The notes under the pieces: model-generated
The model's input: only the letters and a program-made list of their open reading frames with translations
What the model was told of the DNA's origin: nothing
Databases searched by the model: none
Origin: RHLJ01 sp965247355
Lineage (GTDB): Bacteria; Bacteroidota; Rhodothermia; Balneolales; Balneolaceae
DNA: 64,000 nucleotides
Reading direction: 5' to 3'
Assembly: GCA_965247355.1 (NCBI GenBank)
Contig: OZ252011.1
Location: forward strand, 1,240,001 to 1,304,000
In this document: one piece after another, positions 44,701 through 52,180 of the stretch
Numbering within the stretch: the stretch's first letter is position 1
Layout: each line of letters opens with the position of its first letter
Program-made: the position numbers and the translations under genes

Positions 44701-44944
44701 CTTCTCCTCCTGTAGTAGTTGTTCCATTCCCTCCATCTGCACCAACAATGGTGATGGTTACCTGTCCATCCTCCGGAACCGTATAAGTCCCTGAGGTTAA
44801 GGAAGTTTCATTTACAACGACTTGTCCCCAAACATTCTCAGCATTTGCCAGCATCAGAGAAATCATAAAGAGGAATACAAGTCCTTTCATGATTGATTTC
44901 ATATTCATTTTGTTACCCAGTAATTTTCTTTTCCCCTTTTCCAT
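35771..44944 (-). CDS. Giant multi-domain DUF11/FnIII/beta-helix surface protein (3057 aa)
   Basis: The protein has a signal peptide (ending ENVWGQ; starts at residue 1 or 13). Domains in order: a Gly-rich domain (about 42-300), two FnIII repeats (300-500, SYSVKRS..GGPYTQIG), an SwmB-like domain (500-600), a GEVED domain ending DGEVEDYQV (near 980), two DUF11 repeats (985-1235), a roughly 210-residue unit occurring twice (1238-1450 and 1576-1790), each followed by DUF11, SdrD-B-like (ISGTVFEDRTGNG, about 1915), a right-handed beta-helix (about 2100-2560), two more SdrD-B-like domains (2588 and 2701), and a terminal module shared with the 897-residue neighbour. There is no NYPNPFNP domain. It starts one base into the previous stop codon (TGATG). 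Likely a surface or fibre component. Confidence 0.85.
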   Translation of the reverse strand: MEKGKRKLLGNKMNMKSIMKGLVFLFMISLMLANAENVWGQVVVNETSLTSGTYTVPEDGQVTITIVGADGGNGTTTTGGEGATATATFNVNAGDVIRYVVGESGVSSSSGSSAGGGGSTGVYINDTLVMVAGAGGGGDNSTGAIGLGANTTIAGDSGTGSGPGAGGTNGNGGGTTTNTAAAGGGGGILTAGGSSDAQGGASADATVTDLGQLLAIANGGSGNGSGTAGGNGFTGGGGADANYSGGGAGYSGGGGAGANGSAGGGGSFIDASAISPSITAGGDGVGTEADGSISITYNDQSAPETPQNVVATEISSTQIDITFDDVDESGSGVASYSVKRSQNQGGPYTQIGTITDNESASYTYSDNTVSEGNTYYYVVSAIDGNSNESANSAEVSETIISVIPTPPGSVLATAIAGGDIEITFDDVNSPVGIDSYTIKRSTTEGGPYTQVGSVTDNESATYTFTDNTVTHGTTYYYVISSTDDNAVESVNSEEVSATSDNVNPVLLAVSVNGEYLTIDYNEAMDLGSVPAIGDFDVEVNGSNRTITEVTINGPRIILTLDPEVQSADNVEIDYAYGSNRLQDEAGNDASVFTNQTVTNFTYNPTTYGPEPCPIVNGQDAAWACFSGTYGGTTMTAAVGGLEIATVSAVGTNATFAPNALQQWASGSFSGDQFNGPQVNPNGASGDATSLDIHIPSSIPSDALILSLNRLRPYGGSTSYTLEAFDGSNNKVTINDWITGQGTDGGVCTNSVILNYTNGNTTIEFQPSVSGNPSCASSSTPVWFRITDSNVERVEIRKIAEQADNIHIGMAVVADFGDAPATFGTVYSGSGNPPAFHLLNNGSANTVFFGAGVDGDGNGSSGAQSNGDDTESSGIGNGDDEDGISQLADFNSAQSSYSTTLVCTSGGNVGGWIDFDLSDTFDPNEFTSAVCSGGSATLTWTGLTGLVTGTTYARFRIASALSEVINPTGYALDGEVEDYQVDIIDPPTPDLEIAKTVDTPNAVEGDQVIFTLTVTNPGEFTASGIKVTDQLPTGLTFVSATASQGTYNSFTGIWNVGTISAGDTTSVTLNITASIDNGTLGNTILNTASITSLNETDPELGNNSASAGVTVVPESADIELGITVDDNTALEGQQLIFTITATNNGPKTATGLNVIDQIPSGLTYVTSSATVGSYSNSTGIWTIGSLNNGVTQTLTLTLSVNSGTEGNQITNSVDVNALDQTDPVAGNNTASQIIDVVTPGFPSNCSEVPYLRFNGNTLISGTAGQVGATYLFEDIAPGIDAEVEIVTINNAVLNIFDATAAGAINNFQPEIGVANTGDGDGYIDFEFSFYHANTQTPKYTNFAASGIDIDGTTLREFVGFQQLTSYTVENNTNLILDSFGIYTTFEAPGSGDIAGIDTSATSNLVYSTYTNESKFRYRAGIKNPQNLTARQFSLGFSACIINAFNNPTSTNIVDVSVTKAVDLVTPAVGDTVTYTVTAKNEQGNTVGSVQVTDQLPGGLTFESANTSLGMFTPGSGVWDIGTLLGQQTATLSLKAIVNSGQEGNTLTNTATLTNHTGTDGNSTNNSGSVDIIVFDPESGLSCNEPPLFSFLNPSLEQGVPLQVNALYRFSNVTSGVDALVKVVAINNATLDDIDDDGLANSPANFSPFFTANAGGGYIDYKITLVQTGTNNPIKRDFALTGLDIDGNDVGGGQTIRDYLGFAQNQSNTVEFATNLGVSTAGDLQLFESAVTTDGNGTFDTDHMAYIVYNYTSTFDLRTGSFTTGGYSDDRLVDIDFTQCRNQDFDNPVVTTRDADIAITKTADQTNPLSNETVNFTLTVTNNGPENATEIDVNETLPTGLTLVQATPSQGTYNQITKLWAVGSLNSGNSATLTLETTVNSNVSQDSLINKAFIQGLNQSDPTIANDTSAVTIYISIPISGTVFEDRTGNGFSDDANFGDASGDQQALENVEVHLFKDGGDGIADGNDDTYETTTTTNNLGKYAFQIGDDGDYWIAVDSKTGELSDGTTWAEQTYAPIGGLCEDGTGAFNIKTSAGHCFGGRRGAQSDNISTTPVSSDLANAEHVAKVTVTGSEITAIDFGFSFNVVTQVSDTDQDASSARTSQGSLRQFILNANAISGANTMRFIPAVPTNNSGGGGNWWRYSLGSELPAITDPLTSINGTAYQLNAPTTTRDDNAGTTGTGGSVGIDNITLNTVTRKEFEISLSDAGTNALLVNTTGAFAIRHIAIFNGDVGIRVQSASGGIIEKNLIGARANGADPAGAERAGIGIEFNGSGSGSTLIQENFIGYLTGSGIKSSNSSASITVHKNELTQTGLNATDADGIEGPGTWMITQNLIQNAGNTGSASLNGGSGIEIGANSGLSSGNTIRNNTIRNHVVAGITILNNVTSSLIEKNVIHGNGTNYSASSTKEGAGIKLTSPNSVAQQGVRITRNSIYNNHGISIDVVYGGSGIADGVSPNDGVLQSSSTTPNRGIDYPVFTLSTLENNMLHIEGYVGTTSTKLQGVYTIEVYKADNDGDNTGLVEVGGAQNQPHGEGRYYIGTITTNSSGTFSVDIPISGSVSLAFNDRITATTISSANNTSEFSANSRVVPTGVGISGVVYHDLNHNMIQDASEPGLENVTMVLYDVAQNNCKSVLTNSQGQYQFTNVLNGSYNLIESFGQSIPTPDICTPAEVDPDGFISTTPNLRSVTVNNLPVFQNFGDYKGVKITGKVFNDNGISSGAANDGIQNGGETGFENQTVKVVTSTNTLIEQRVTAANGTYSLFVPASTVGEGGTVKVIETNGAERISTGGSAGTTNGSYNISTDETEFTISLGTVYTGVDFADVAVSRFLTDGERTVLPGAVVVFQHLFDANTSGDVTFTTGSVNNPSNPSWPVVLYQDLNCSGEIDSGEPVLLPTTTVSVTAGQDVCLLLKVTAPTGLNNGASNLTTITANLDFANTAPVIQQILSRTDLTTVGTEEAGLVILKSVDKTQALPGTNLMYSIDYENLGDEPISQVEIIDVIPNYTTYVSSSCGALPTGITNCTITTPNVGSTGTLKWTFTGTLDPGKTGTVTFTVKIDQ

Positions 44945-47900
44945 CAGTTTTGCCCCCTGTCTTTGTTCAGAAACTCGATGTTTCTCAGGTTGATGGAGTC
45001 CGCATTTCTATATTCAATTCGGATTGATTTTCCTTCTGTATTAATAGTGCTTCTGCTTGTGGTGATTCGGTTTGGTTGAATTCCCCAATCTACCAGGTAA
45101 TCAAGCATTGCTTTCATTCTTCTTGCTTCAATATCACTTCCATCACCAATCAACTCCAGATATACGGATTCATTATTTCTCAGATAAGAACCTATTCTTG
45201 AAAGTACAGCCTGAGTCTCGTTATCAAGTTGAGCTGATCGAGGAGTGAAATTCACACGATCCGGTACAACATAACTCTGAGACAAGTCGTGGATCAATTC
45301 GTAATCTTCACGGGAATTCAGTACTCCTAACAAGCTTTCCAGTAGTAACGGAACTTCACTGTTATTAGCAAACTTCACATCATCACGCTGATCAATAAAG
45401 ATTAAGTTCTCAGCATTTCTGTAATCGAAACGAACCGTATTAGCATCTCCGGAAGCACCACGGGTAAGCATAAATCGCATAATGTCTGCGCCATGATTAC
45501 TTAGCTCTTGAAGAATCACATCCTGTAGCGTGTTAAATCGCTGATCATTTGGTAATCCAACCGTTACCACAACGGATGGGTACTGTTTCATGGTCATTGC
45601 GATTCTTTGCAGTATATAGTTGTTCAGATAACTTAGTCTTGTTGTTCCGGATGCTAAATTCATATTAGTTGGAACCGCATTATGCTCTGTCTTGAAGATG
45701 TAATCCCATGAACCAATTCGGGCAGCACGTTGCTGGATCTGAAGATCTTCCACCTGGTCCACAAAAGTCACACGACTATTAAGCTCGTTGAGGTCAAGCT
45801 GAACTTTACGTTCGAGAGCCATTTCCACAATATTTTCTGCTTTAGCATTACTCTCGCCCAGAGCATCAATAAAGAGTTTACGATCTTCTACCCCGGCAGC
45901 AATTAAGTATGCTCTGGCAGCTTTAGAACGACGGTCAGACAATGCTAAGTTGTAATCGTTTGAAGATTTAGCATCAGTAAAGCCGGAAAGATTGATTGCG
46001 TAATCGTCTTCAGACATAAGGAATTTGGCCACTTTATCCAGCATTTGTGCAGTAGACTGGTTGATGTAAGACTTGTCGTTATCGAAGTGAATCTGGCGAG
46101 GGAGTAGTACATACGTTTTGAGAGGTTTATATTCGAAATCAGCTGCTGCAATGGTAACCGGATCAAGTGAATGCTCAGGCATATCAACCGGCATTGAAAG
46201 TATATCCATTGGCTTCTCACATGGAATACAAGTCAGATACATTTCATCGTTGATGAAGTTTTTACTTCTTTCAGGTGCAAGACTCTTAAATATCTGCTCA
46301 TCAAACTTATAGCTGAAGCCGAGATAAGCACCCGGTTGTGTGTAGTTATTTACAGCTAGATCTTCATCTTCGTAACCAAAGAAGTTAAAACCTGTTGCAA
46401 GACGAAGGTTTGTTGCAACGATATATCCAAGCTCAACACCAAGTCCATAATCTTTAGTGGTGAAGTCACTGTTTGCAAGAATGCTGGCATTAATTCCGGC
46501 ATCCCATCTTTCATTTAGATCATAAATTGCGCGCCCTGAAATTAATTCCAGGAATGATTCTGATCTAAGCTGATCATCGCTCTCTAAAGAATATTTAGCA
46601 GCCACTCTTCCAGATAGTACCAGATCAGAGTTTGGATGATAGTTTGCATGACTTGAAAGTACATGAGCTGTTCTGAAGAAGTCAGGAGCTACATTCTGAT
46701 CTTTTTCGTACTTGAATTCATATCGGAAAAGAGCATCGAACTGATTTGTTTCACTACTTCTGTATGCCGCGCCAAGTTGTAATCGCTCCTGAAGTTTTCT
46801 AATTCCTGAGGTAGCCGGATTGGTAGTTATTGCCATTATATTTCTACCGAGGAATGTCCAGTCTCGATTTATTTTCAATCCATAACCAAGACTATTTAAA
46901 TAGGTATCAGAATTGGCACCGAATCTGGCTTCAGCACGTGCACTACCTTTCCAGTTTTCATTGCCTGTATATTCAATTGAGCTTGAAATTGCGGTTCCAT
47001 CATTTGTACTTGGTCCCTGAACGGTAAAGATGCGCTCAAAACCTGCATTTAAGCCCAATCCTTCCCTTAAAGTGAATCGGTTTCTCAAACCAATTGATGC
47101 CTGCCCTGTTCTCCCATCAAGAGCATCATTCATTCGATACTCACTGAATACCTTTCCATTTTTCATGTAGTTTGCATCAATACCGAAGACCGTATTGTTA
47201 CGTTGAGCGTTACTCTGAAGCGTATATCTTCCTCCCGCGCTTGAGATGAATTCGTGCTTAGCATACGCCTTTGCTATGTTTCTGATTTTATAATTACCAC
47301 CCATAGCGATGGTTTTTCTATCAGATGCATTCAGGTCTTGTTCATACTCACCAAAAGCAGTGGCTCCTTTAATAAATGGCAATTTGGTGGTAAGCTTACT
47401 CCTTAGGTTGGTATTGGTCACATCATCAGAAGTTGAGTTTGTTTGCTCAGAATGTCGAACTCCCAATTCAGCATTAATACCAGACTCGAATGAGTGCTTC
47501 AATCCAACCAATGTTCCTAAAGTCTGGTCTCCGGTTGTATCGTTTCTGGAAAGCCTGAACTCTGCATTTAAATCGGTGGATGAAGTTAAATTTAAACGAC
47601 CACGAGCTCTTGCTTCGGTTCTTGACTGTCCCAACGAAGCGCCTTGATTGTTAAAGTTGGCATCTGATCTTCCAACCTGACCATTAAGTTCATATCTGCT
47701 TCCTTTATGTCGTACTTCTACCCTTCCCGCATTTCCTGATCCACTTTCATCAGTTATAGTATGAGCGGCTTCAGCTATAATCTTAGTAGACTGCCCAAGT
47801 TCAAAACTCAGATTACTGCTCGCCATGGTAAATTCACCCGTTGGATTATTATCCTGAACGACTCCTGCTCCAACCTTCAACCCATCAGTAATTTCAAGAT

Positions 47901-50900
47901 CTCCCCGAACCCCACCTATTAAATAGCGCTCAGTATTATTTTCCACTTCATAAGTAGCACGAATAAACACCGGATTAAAATCTCCATCTACACTGGAAAT
48001 TGGGTTTTTAAAGGTGATTACGCCAGAGAATGGGTCAATTACATAATCAACAAAACGGGTAAGTCGCTCAACGTTCATAATCACTTCTGTTTGTTCACGA
48101 TCGTAGGTTACCAGCTCAATAATTTCACTATTACTAATAAGGTCTCTGTCAGGTAACTCGTAACGGGAAATTCCTAATCCTCTGAATTCTCTTATTCTTC
48201 GAGCAGAAACCGAATTTACCCCAAATGCTTCTACAGATACTGCGCCTTGTTCGATATAAGTTTTAACTCCATTCTGAGATCGGCTATATCCGCTTAGTTG
48301 AACATCAGGGTTATTATCCTGGGTAATAAAATCCCCATACATAGCGTAGGTTTTACCCCGATCCAGTCGTATATATAAGCGTCCTGATGACTGAGCATCA
48401 AATCCTTTGATAGATGATTCACCATATACCGGATAAAATTCTTCAGGACGAATATCCCGGAACAGGCGTTCCTCTTTGTCTTTTTCAGAATCAAAGCCTG
48501 CTGTTAATAGTGTTTTACCAGAGACCTTACCTTTAAGGAAGAATGCAAATCGGCCATCCGCAGTAAATGCATTCATATCATAAGAAAGCTGCTTCAGTTC
48601 TTGCTCAAAGCCATCATTATCTACATCACTGTTTATATTTAAAGGCTCACGTAATCGAAGTGTACCTTCTATAATACCTGCTGCGATAATAGGTCTTAGG
48701 TCTGGTAAAAACTCTACTTTTGCTTCTCCCTGAACCACCCCAACTGAAGCCCTTATGTTCGCAGTTTGGGGTTCAATGGTTGATTGTAATTCGTAGGTTG
48801 CTTCTCCACCTTCGATAAATACCTGAGTACCAGGTTCCTGAGCATCCAGATCAGCTACTTTCCAAACTCCTCTGGAAACATCCAAAGTAACCGGCATTCT
48901 GGAGCCAATGAGTACTCCGTCTTTATCTACTAATTTAACCTGTACTAAAGCAGTAGATACTCCATCTGCAGATACATTATTTCTTGGAACTGTAACGAGT
49001 AACTGAGTTAGTTTACCAGGAGTTACCAACTTTACTTTCTTTGAAGCACGGATATTTCCAAAAGGATCTCCTTCAACCAACTCAACCTCATTTTCACCAG
49101 GCTGAAGATCAATACTAACATATTCCCAAACCTGTATTCCTTCGGCTGCCAGTACCGATCGTTGACCTATTCTATGTGCACCAATAATTTCGCCATTCAC
49201 AAACAGATCAAACAGAGCGCCTTGTTTACCCTTTGCCAAAATGGTTACTTTTTCGCTTCGGATGGTATCTCCATCTGCAATATTAAGGAAATCCAGTTCC
49301 TGATCAGTGTTCTGAATCATTTCCTCAATAGACTGAGTGATAACTGAATCCTTTTCAGCTTCTACATTTATTTCATTTTCAATGATTTCACCAGGTGTAG
49401 AAGCAGCAATGGCAGGTGCTTTAACATTTCCAATAGTTCCACTGGCAATACTAGAGTTACCCGATCCTCTTCTTTGATCATTTAAAGAGAAACTTTGTTT
49501 TAAGGATGAAGACAAGTCATCTTTTACAACTCCATTAATTATATCTGCCCGTTCCTTAATTTCGTTTATGACCCCAGGTGCACATTCACAGACGGCAAAA
49601 TCAGCGCGATGCATCTCTCCTTTTTTCACATCTACAAAGCGGCTGGACGGATCGAAAGCATGCCTGTTATCTAATACTTTCATTTTAGCTCCTGCTGGAA
49701 GCGAATAATTATCCAGTTTGAGCACATGCTTATTCGCTTTAATAGCATAGAATGAATACATCCCATTACTATCGGTAATTACATAATTACCATTTTCGAG
49801 ATATAAACGAACTCCAGGAATACCAAGCTCGGCTCCGTTTTGCATGTTATTCTCATCACAATCGAGGAATACCTTACCTATGATGAGGGCTTCATCATCA
49901 AATACACCTCCACGAACCTCAATTTTAACTTTTGCTTCATTACTGGTTTTCACAACCAGTTCGTCACTCTGAATTACAGCCACATTAATACCATCACTTC
50001 GATCAGAACCCGGTCCTAAGTACACTCTGTAAGTAAGAACTTTAGTTTGACCCGGATCGATATCCCCAATCCGGAATTCTAAATCAGGACCTATTCCAGT
50101 TGTTGAATCATCTAATGCATCACCATCTAATCTGGCGGAACCCGGCTGATATTCAAATCCGAATGGAAGTTTATCAAACACAGTAAGATTTTCTACTGTA
50201 TTGACTGCCTGACTTTTAAGAGTAATGGTATAATTAACAAAGTCCCCGATTTCAGCTACAGATCGGTCTACTGTTTTCTCGGCCAGAAGAACTCCCAATG
50301 CCTGCGGATCCAGTGGAATATCAAAATCCATTCCTGTTGCCTGTCCTGTTATATCAAATCCCATGCCGTAAGATGCTTCCTGATCAATGACGCGCTCTTC
50401 AGGAAGTGAGTCGACAGGCACAATTGAACTGAATGTATACCCTTTTGGAGGAATAACTTCCATTCTATATGTTCCCGGACGAAGAAACGGGAATTTATAT
50501 TTTCCGGCACTTTCACTGATATAAATATTATCTGTTTCTTCTCTGCCAGTTGCAGTGAAAACTCTTGCTAACCCGCCCGGGTTACCTCCATTATTGGCAC
50601 CTGTTACATCATAGATCCGAACTTCAGCGCCCGGAATAACCTGATTGGTTTCGCTGTCGAAAACTATCCCGAATGGATCTACCAAAACTTCAGCTTCAAT
50701 TGAGGCAGCAGCTCCACCTCCTCCCTGTCTTAATCCGTTACATTCCAGTTCAGCAATAATCACATCATCTTCAACTGTTTCAAGAATTTTATTATCAACT
50801 ACAACAGGAAACTCCGATCCGTCTCTTGTTGGGACACCTTCAAGAATTCTAAAAACTCCAGTGTTTGGTCCTGTTTCAACGGCTGTATATGTTTCTAAAT

Positions 50901-52122
50901 CAGAGGTTAAAGTAGAACTGATTTTGATAATTACTTCTTCAATTTGTGATCTTCTTTCATTACAAGCTGAAGCTGAAGCCTGAATATGAAGAGGTTCCCC
51001 GATTCCTGAAGTACCTGTTTCCTCATCAAATTCTTCACTGGTATAATAATCTATTGCTGCAGCAACATCCGGTAATTCTGTTACCACCTCATTTGATGCT
51101 GCCGCTGAAGTAACAGTTCCATCAGGATCTATATATGAAACTTCAGCTATATTGATTAACGAACCTGATGCATTATCATTTACTCGTACATCGAATAAGG
51201 CTTCGAACGATTCTCCTACATTCAGTGAATCAAATCCAACACCTATAATGTCAACGGTTGCAAGATCTTCAGGTGGTATTGTTGTAAATTCAAGAACTCC
51301 CCCATCATTCACATGATAATAAGGTGTCCCTTTATTTATCTCTCCAAAAGAAACGAAGGTGAGATTTGCAGGAATAGAGTCCATTAGAATTACTTTTTCA
51401 ACAGAATTTCCATCTAGGGAAATTTCACGAGGAAGAGCAGTTAGATCACCTATATTCTCACCATTTATTTTATAGGAAAAGGAATCACCCTGTCTTAAAT
51501 CTTCAGTTACACCGATTTGTTCTTTCTGAATATCGACAATGGCACCAAGTTGAATGCTAATGGTGTCAGCATTAACAACAGTTAATCCGGTTTCCCGGGA
51601 CGTTGCTTCAAATACCATTATTGAGGATAAACGTTCACGTTCCTCAAGCCGGCTAATCCAGCCGATATAGGTAACCCCAAATTCCTGACCGGGCTCAAGT
51701 ACGACGGAAGTGGTAATAGTATCTTCGTTAGCAACTGCTGCACTATTCTCTGTAAGACCGGAACTAGTCCAGGCAAGATCCTGTAAATCAAAATCATCAC
51801 CGTCAGTATTGTAGCCCCTGATATCTATTGTTGCAGTTGCATTACCTGTATTTCGAACGTAATGACTAAACTCAATGCTCCTTCCTCTTAATTCAACTAT
51901 TGAGTTATTAGGCCAGAAGCTGAACTCGGTAATACCTTCAACCACTACCTGAACTTGATTAGAAAATACGTTTTCTGATGCCCCATCTCCATCAACATAC
52001 GTTCCGGTCACCTGATTAATAATCTGTTTCCCGGAAGGCGGAGCGTCTTGTGCATAAACTGTTCCCACCCCGCCGAATAGGGCGAGTATCAAAAGGATGA
52101 TATGTGGGAAAAATTTATTCAC
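44944..52122 (-). CDS. DUF11/SdrD-B protein with outer-membrane barrel and two OmpA-like domains (2392 aa)
   Basis: It starts with GTG and a signal peptide (ending GTVYAQ). An N-terminal unit (IINQVTGTYVDGDGA..VFSNQV) is shared with the 897-residue neighbour. DUF11-like repeats follow (about 195-330 and 610-730), then SdrD-B (about 745, IIGKVFLDCDENN) and an invasin-like Ig domain (about 1035, VTVPRNNVSADGVSTALV). Residues about 1140-1950 alternate amphipathic strands (FYPVYGESSIKGFDAQSSGRLYIRLDRG and many more) like an outer-membrane barrel. OmpA-like domain 1 (about 2000-2100) has QIHFDNDKSYI and GFTDAKSSNDYNLALSDRR. A second, diverged copy lies near 2290-2375 (VNFTPRSAQLDNE). Probably an outer-membrane anchor or platform. 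Confidence 0.85.
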   Translation of the reverse strand: MNKFFPHIILLILALFGGVGTVYAQDAPPSGKQIINQVTGTYVDGDGASENVFSNQVQVVVEGITEFSFWPNNSIVELRGRSIEFSHYVRNTGNATATIDIRGYNTDGDDFDLQDLAWTSSGLTENSAAVANEDTITTSVVLEPGQEFGVTYIGWISRLEERERLSSIMVFEATSRETGLTVVNADTISIQLGAIVDIQKEQIGVTEDLRQGDSFSYKINGENIGDLTALPREISLDGNSVEKVILMDSIPANLTFVSFGEINKGTPYYHVNDGGVLEFTTIPPEDLATVDIIGVGFDSLNVGESFEALFDVRVNDNASGSLINIAEVSYIDPDGTVTSAAASNEVVTELPDVAAAIDYYTSEEFDEETGTSGIGEPLHIQASASACNERRSQIEEVIIKISSTLTSDLETYTAVETGPNTGVFRILEGVPTRDGSEFPVVVDNKILETVEDDVIIAELECNGLRQGGGGAAASIEAEVLVDPFGIVFDSETNQVIPGAEVRIYDVTGANNGGNPGGLARVFTATGREETDNIYISESAGKYKFPFLRPGTYRMEVIPPKGYTFSSIVPVDSLPEERVIDQEASYGMGFDITGQATGMDFDIPLDPQALGVLLAEKTVDRSVAEIGDFVNYTITLKSQAVNTVENLTVFDKLPFGFEYQPGSARLDGDALDDSTTGIGPDLEFRIGDIDPGQTKVLTYRVYLGPGSDRSDGINVAVIQSDELVVKTSNEAKVKIEVRGGVFDDEALIIGKVFLDCDENNMQNGAELGIPGVRLYLENGNYVITDSNGMYSFYAIKANKHVLKLDNYSLPAGAKMKVLDNRHAFDPSSRFVDVKKGEMHRADFAVCECAPGVINEIKERADIINGVVKDDLSSSLKQSFSLNDQRRGSGNSSIASGTIGNVKAPAIAASTPGEIIENEINVEAEKDSVITQSIEEMIQNTDQELDFLNIADGDTIRSEKVTILAKGKQGALFDLFVNGEIIGAHRIGQRSVLAAEGIQVWEYVSIDLQPGENEVELVEGDPFGNIRASKKVKLVTPGKLTQLLVTVPRNNVSADGVSTALVQVKLVDKDGVLIGSRMPVTLDVSRGVWKVADLDAQEPGTQVFIEGGEATYELQSTIEPQTANIRASVGVVQGEAKVEFLPDLRPIIAAGIIEGTLRLREPLNINSDVDNDGFEQELKQLSYDMNAFTADGRFAFFLKGKVSGKTLLTAGFDSEKDKEERLFRDIRPEEFYPVYGESSIKGFDAQSSGRLYIRLDRGKTYAMYGDFITQDNNPDVQLSGYSRSQNGVKTYIEQGAVSVEAFGVNSVSARRIREFRGLGISRYELPDRDLISNSEIIELVTYDREQTEVIMNVERLTRFVDYVIDPFSGVITFKNPISSVDGDFNPVFIRATYEVENNTERYLIGGVRGDLEITDGLKVGAGVVQDNNPTGEFTMASSNLSFELGQSTKIIAEAAHTITDESGSGNAGRVEVRHKGSRYELNGQVGRSDANFNNQGASLGQSRTEARARGRLNLTSSTDLNAEFRLSRNDTTGDQTLGTLVGLKHSFESGINAELGVRHSEQTNSTSDDVTNTNLRSKLTTKLPFIKGATAFGEYEQDLNASDRKTIAMGGNYKIRNIAKAYAKHEFISSAGGRYTLQSNAQRNNTVFGIDANYMKNGKVFSEYRMNDALDGRTGQASIGLRNRFTLREGLGLNAGFERIFTVQGPSTNDGTAISSSIEYTGNENWKGSARAEARFGANSDTYLNSLGYGLKINRDWTFLGRNIMAITTNPATSGIRKLQERLQLGAAYRSSETNQFDALFRYEFKYEKDQNVAPDFFRTAHVLSSHANYHPNSDLVLSGRVAAKYSLESDDQLRSESFLELISGRAIYDLNERWDAGINASILANSDFTTKDYGLGVELGYIVATNLRLATGFNFFGYEDEDLAVNNYTQPGAYLGFSYKFDEQIFKSLAPERSKNFINDEMYLTCIPCEKPMDILSMPVDMPEHSLDPVTIAAADFEYKPLKTYVLLPRQIHFDNDKSYINQSTAQMLDKVAKFLMSEDDYAINLSGFTDAKSSNDYNLALSDRRSKAARAYLIAAGVEDRKLFIDALGESNAKAENIVEMALERKVQLDLNELNSRVTFVDQVEDLQIQQRAARIGSWDYIFKTEHNAVPTNMNLASGTTRLSYLNNYILQRIAMTMKQYPSVVVTVGLPNDQRFNTLQDVILQELSNHGADIMRFMLTRGASGDANTVRFDYRNAENLIFIDQRDDVKFANNSEVPLLLESLLGVLNSREDYELIHDLSQSYVVPDRVNFTPRSAQLDNETQAVLSRIGSYLRNNESVYLELIGDGSDIEARRMKAMLDYLVDWGIQPNRITTSRSTINTEGKSIRIEYRNADSINLRNIEFLNKDRGQN

Positions 52123-52180
52123 TAATTATTTTAAAAGGGAGAAAGGGCTATCCACCCAATCTCCATGTCTGGGTTAAGAA

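Noticed and set aside
44409..44786. Plus-strand 125-codon open frame rich in Pro and Val
   Set aside because: It is antisense to the glycine-rich domain of the 3057-residue gene; Gly codons read backwards give Pro-rich frames. No ribosome site or family match.
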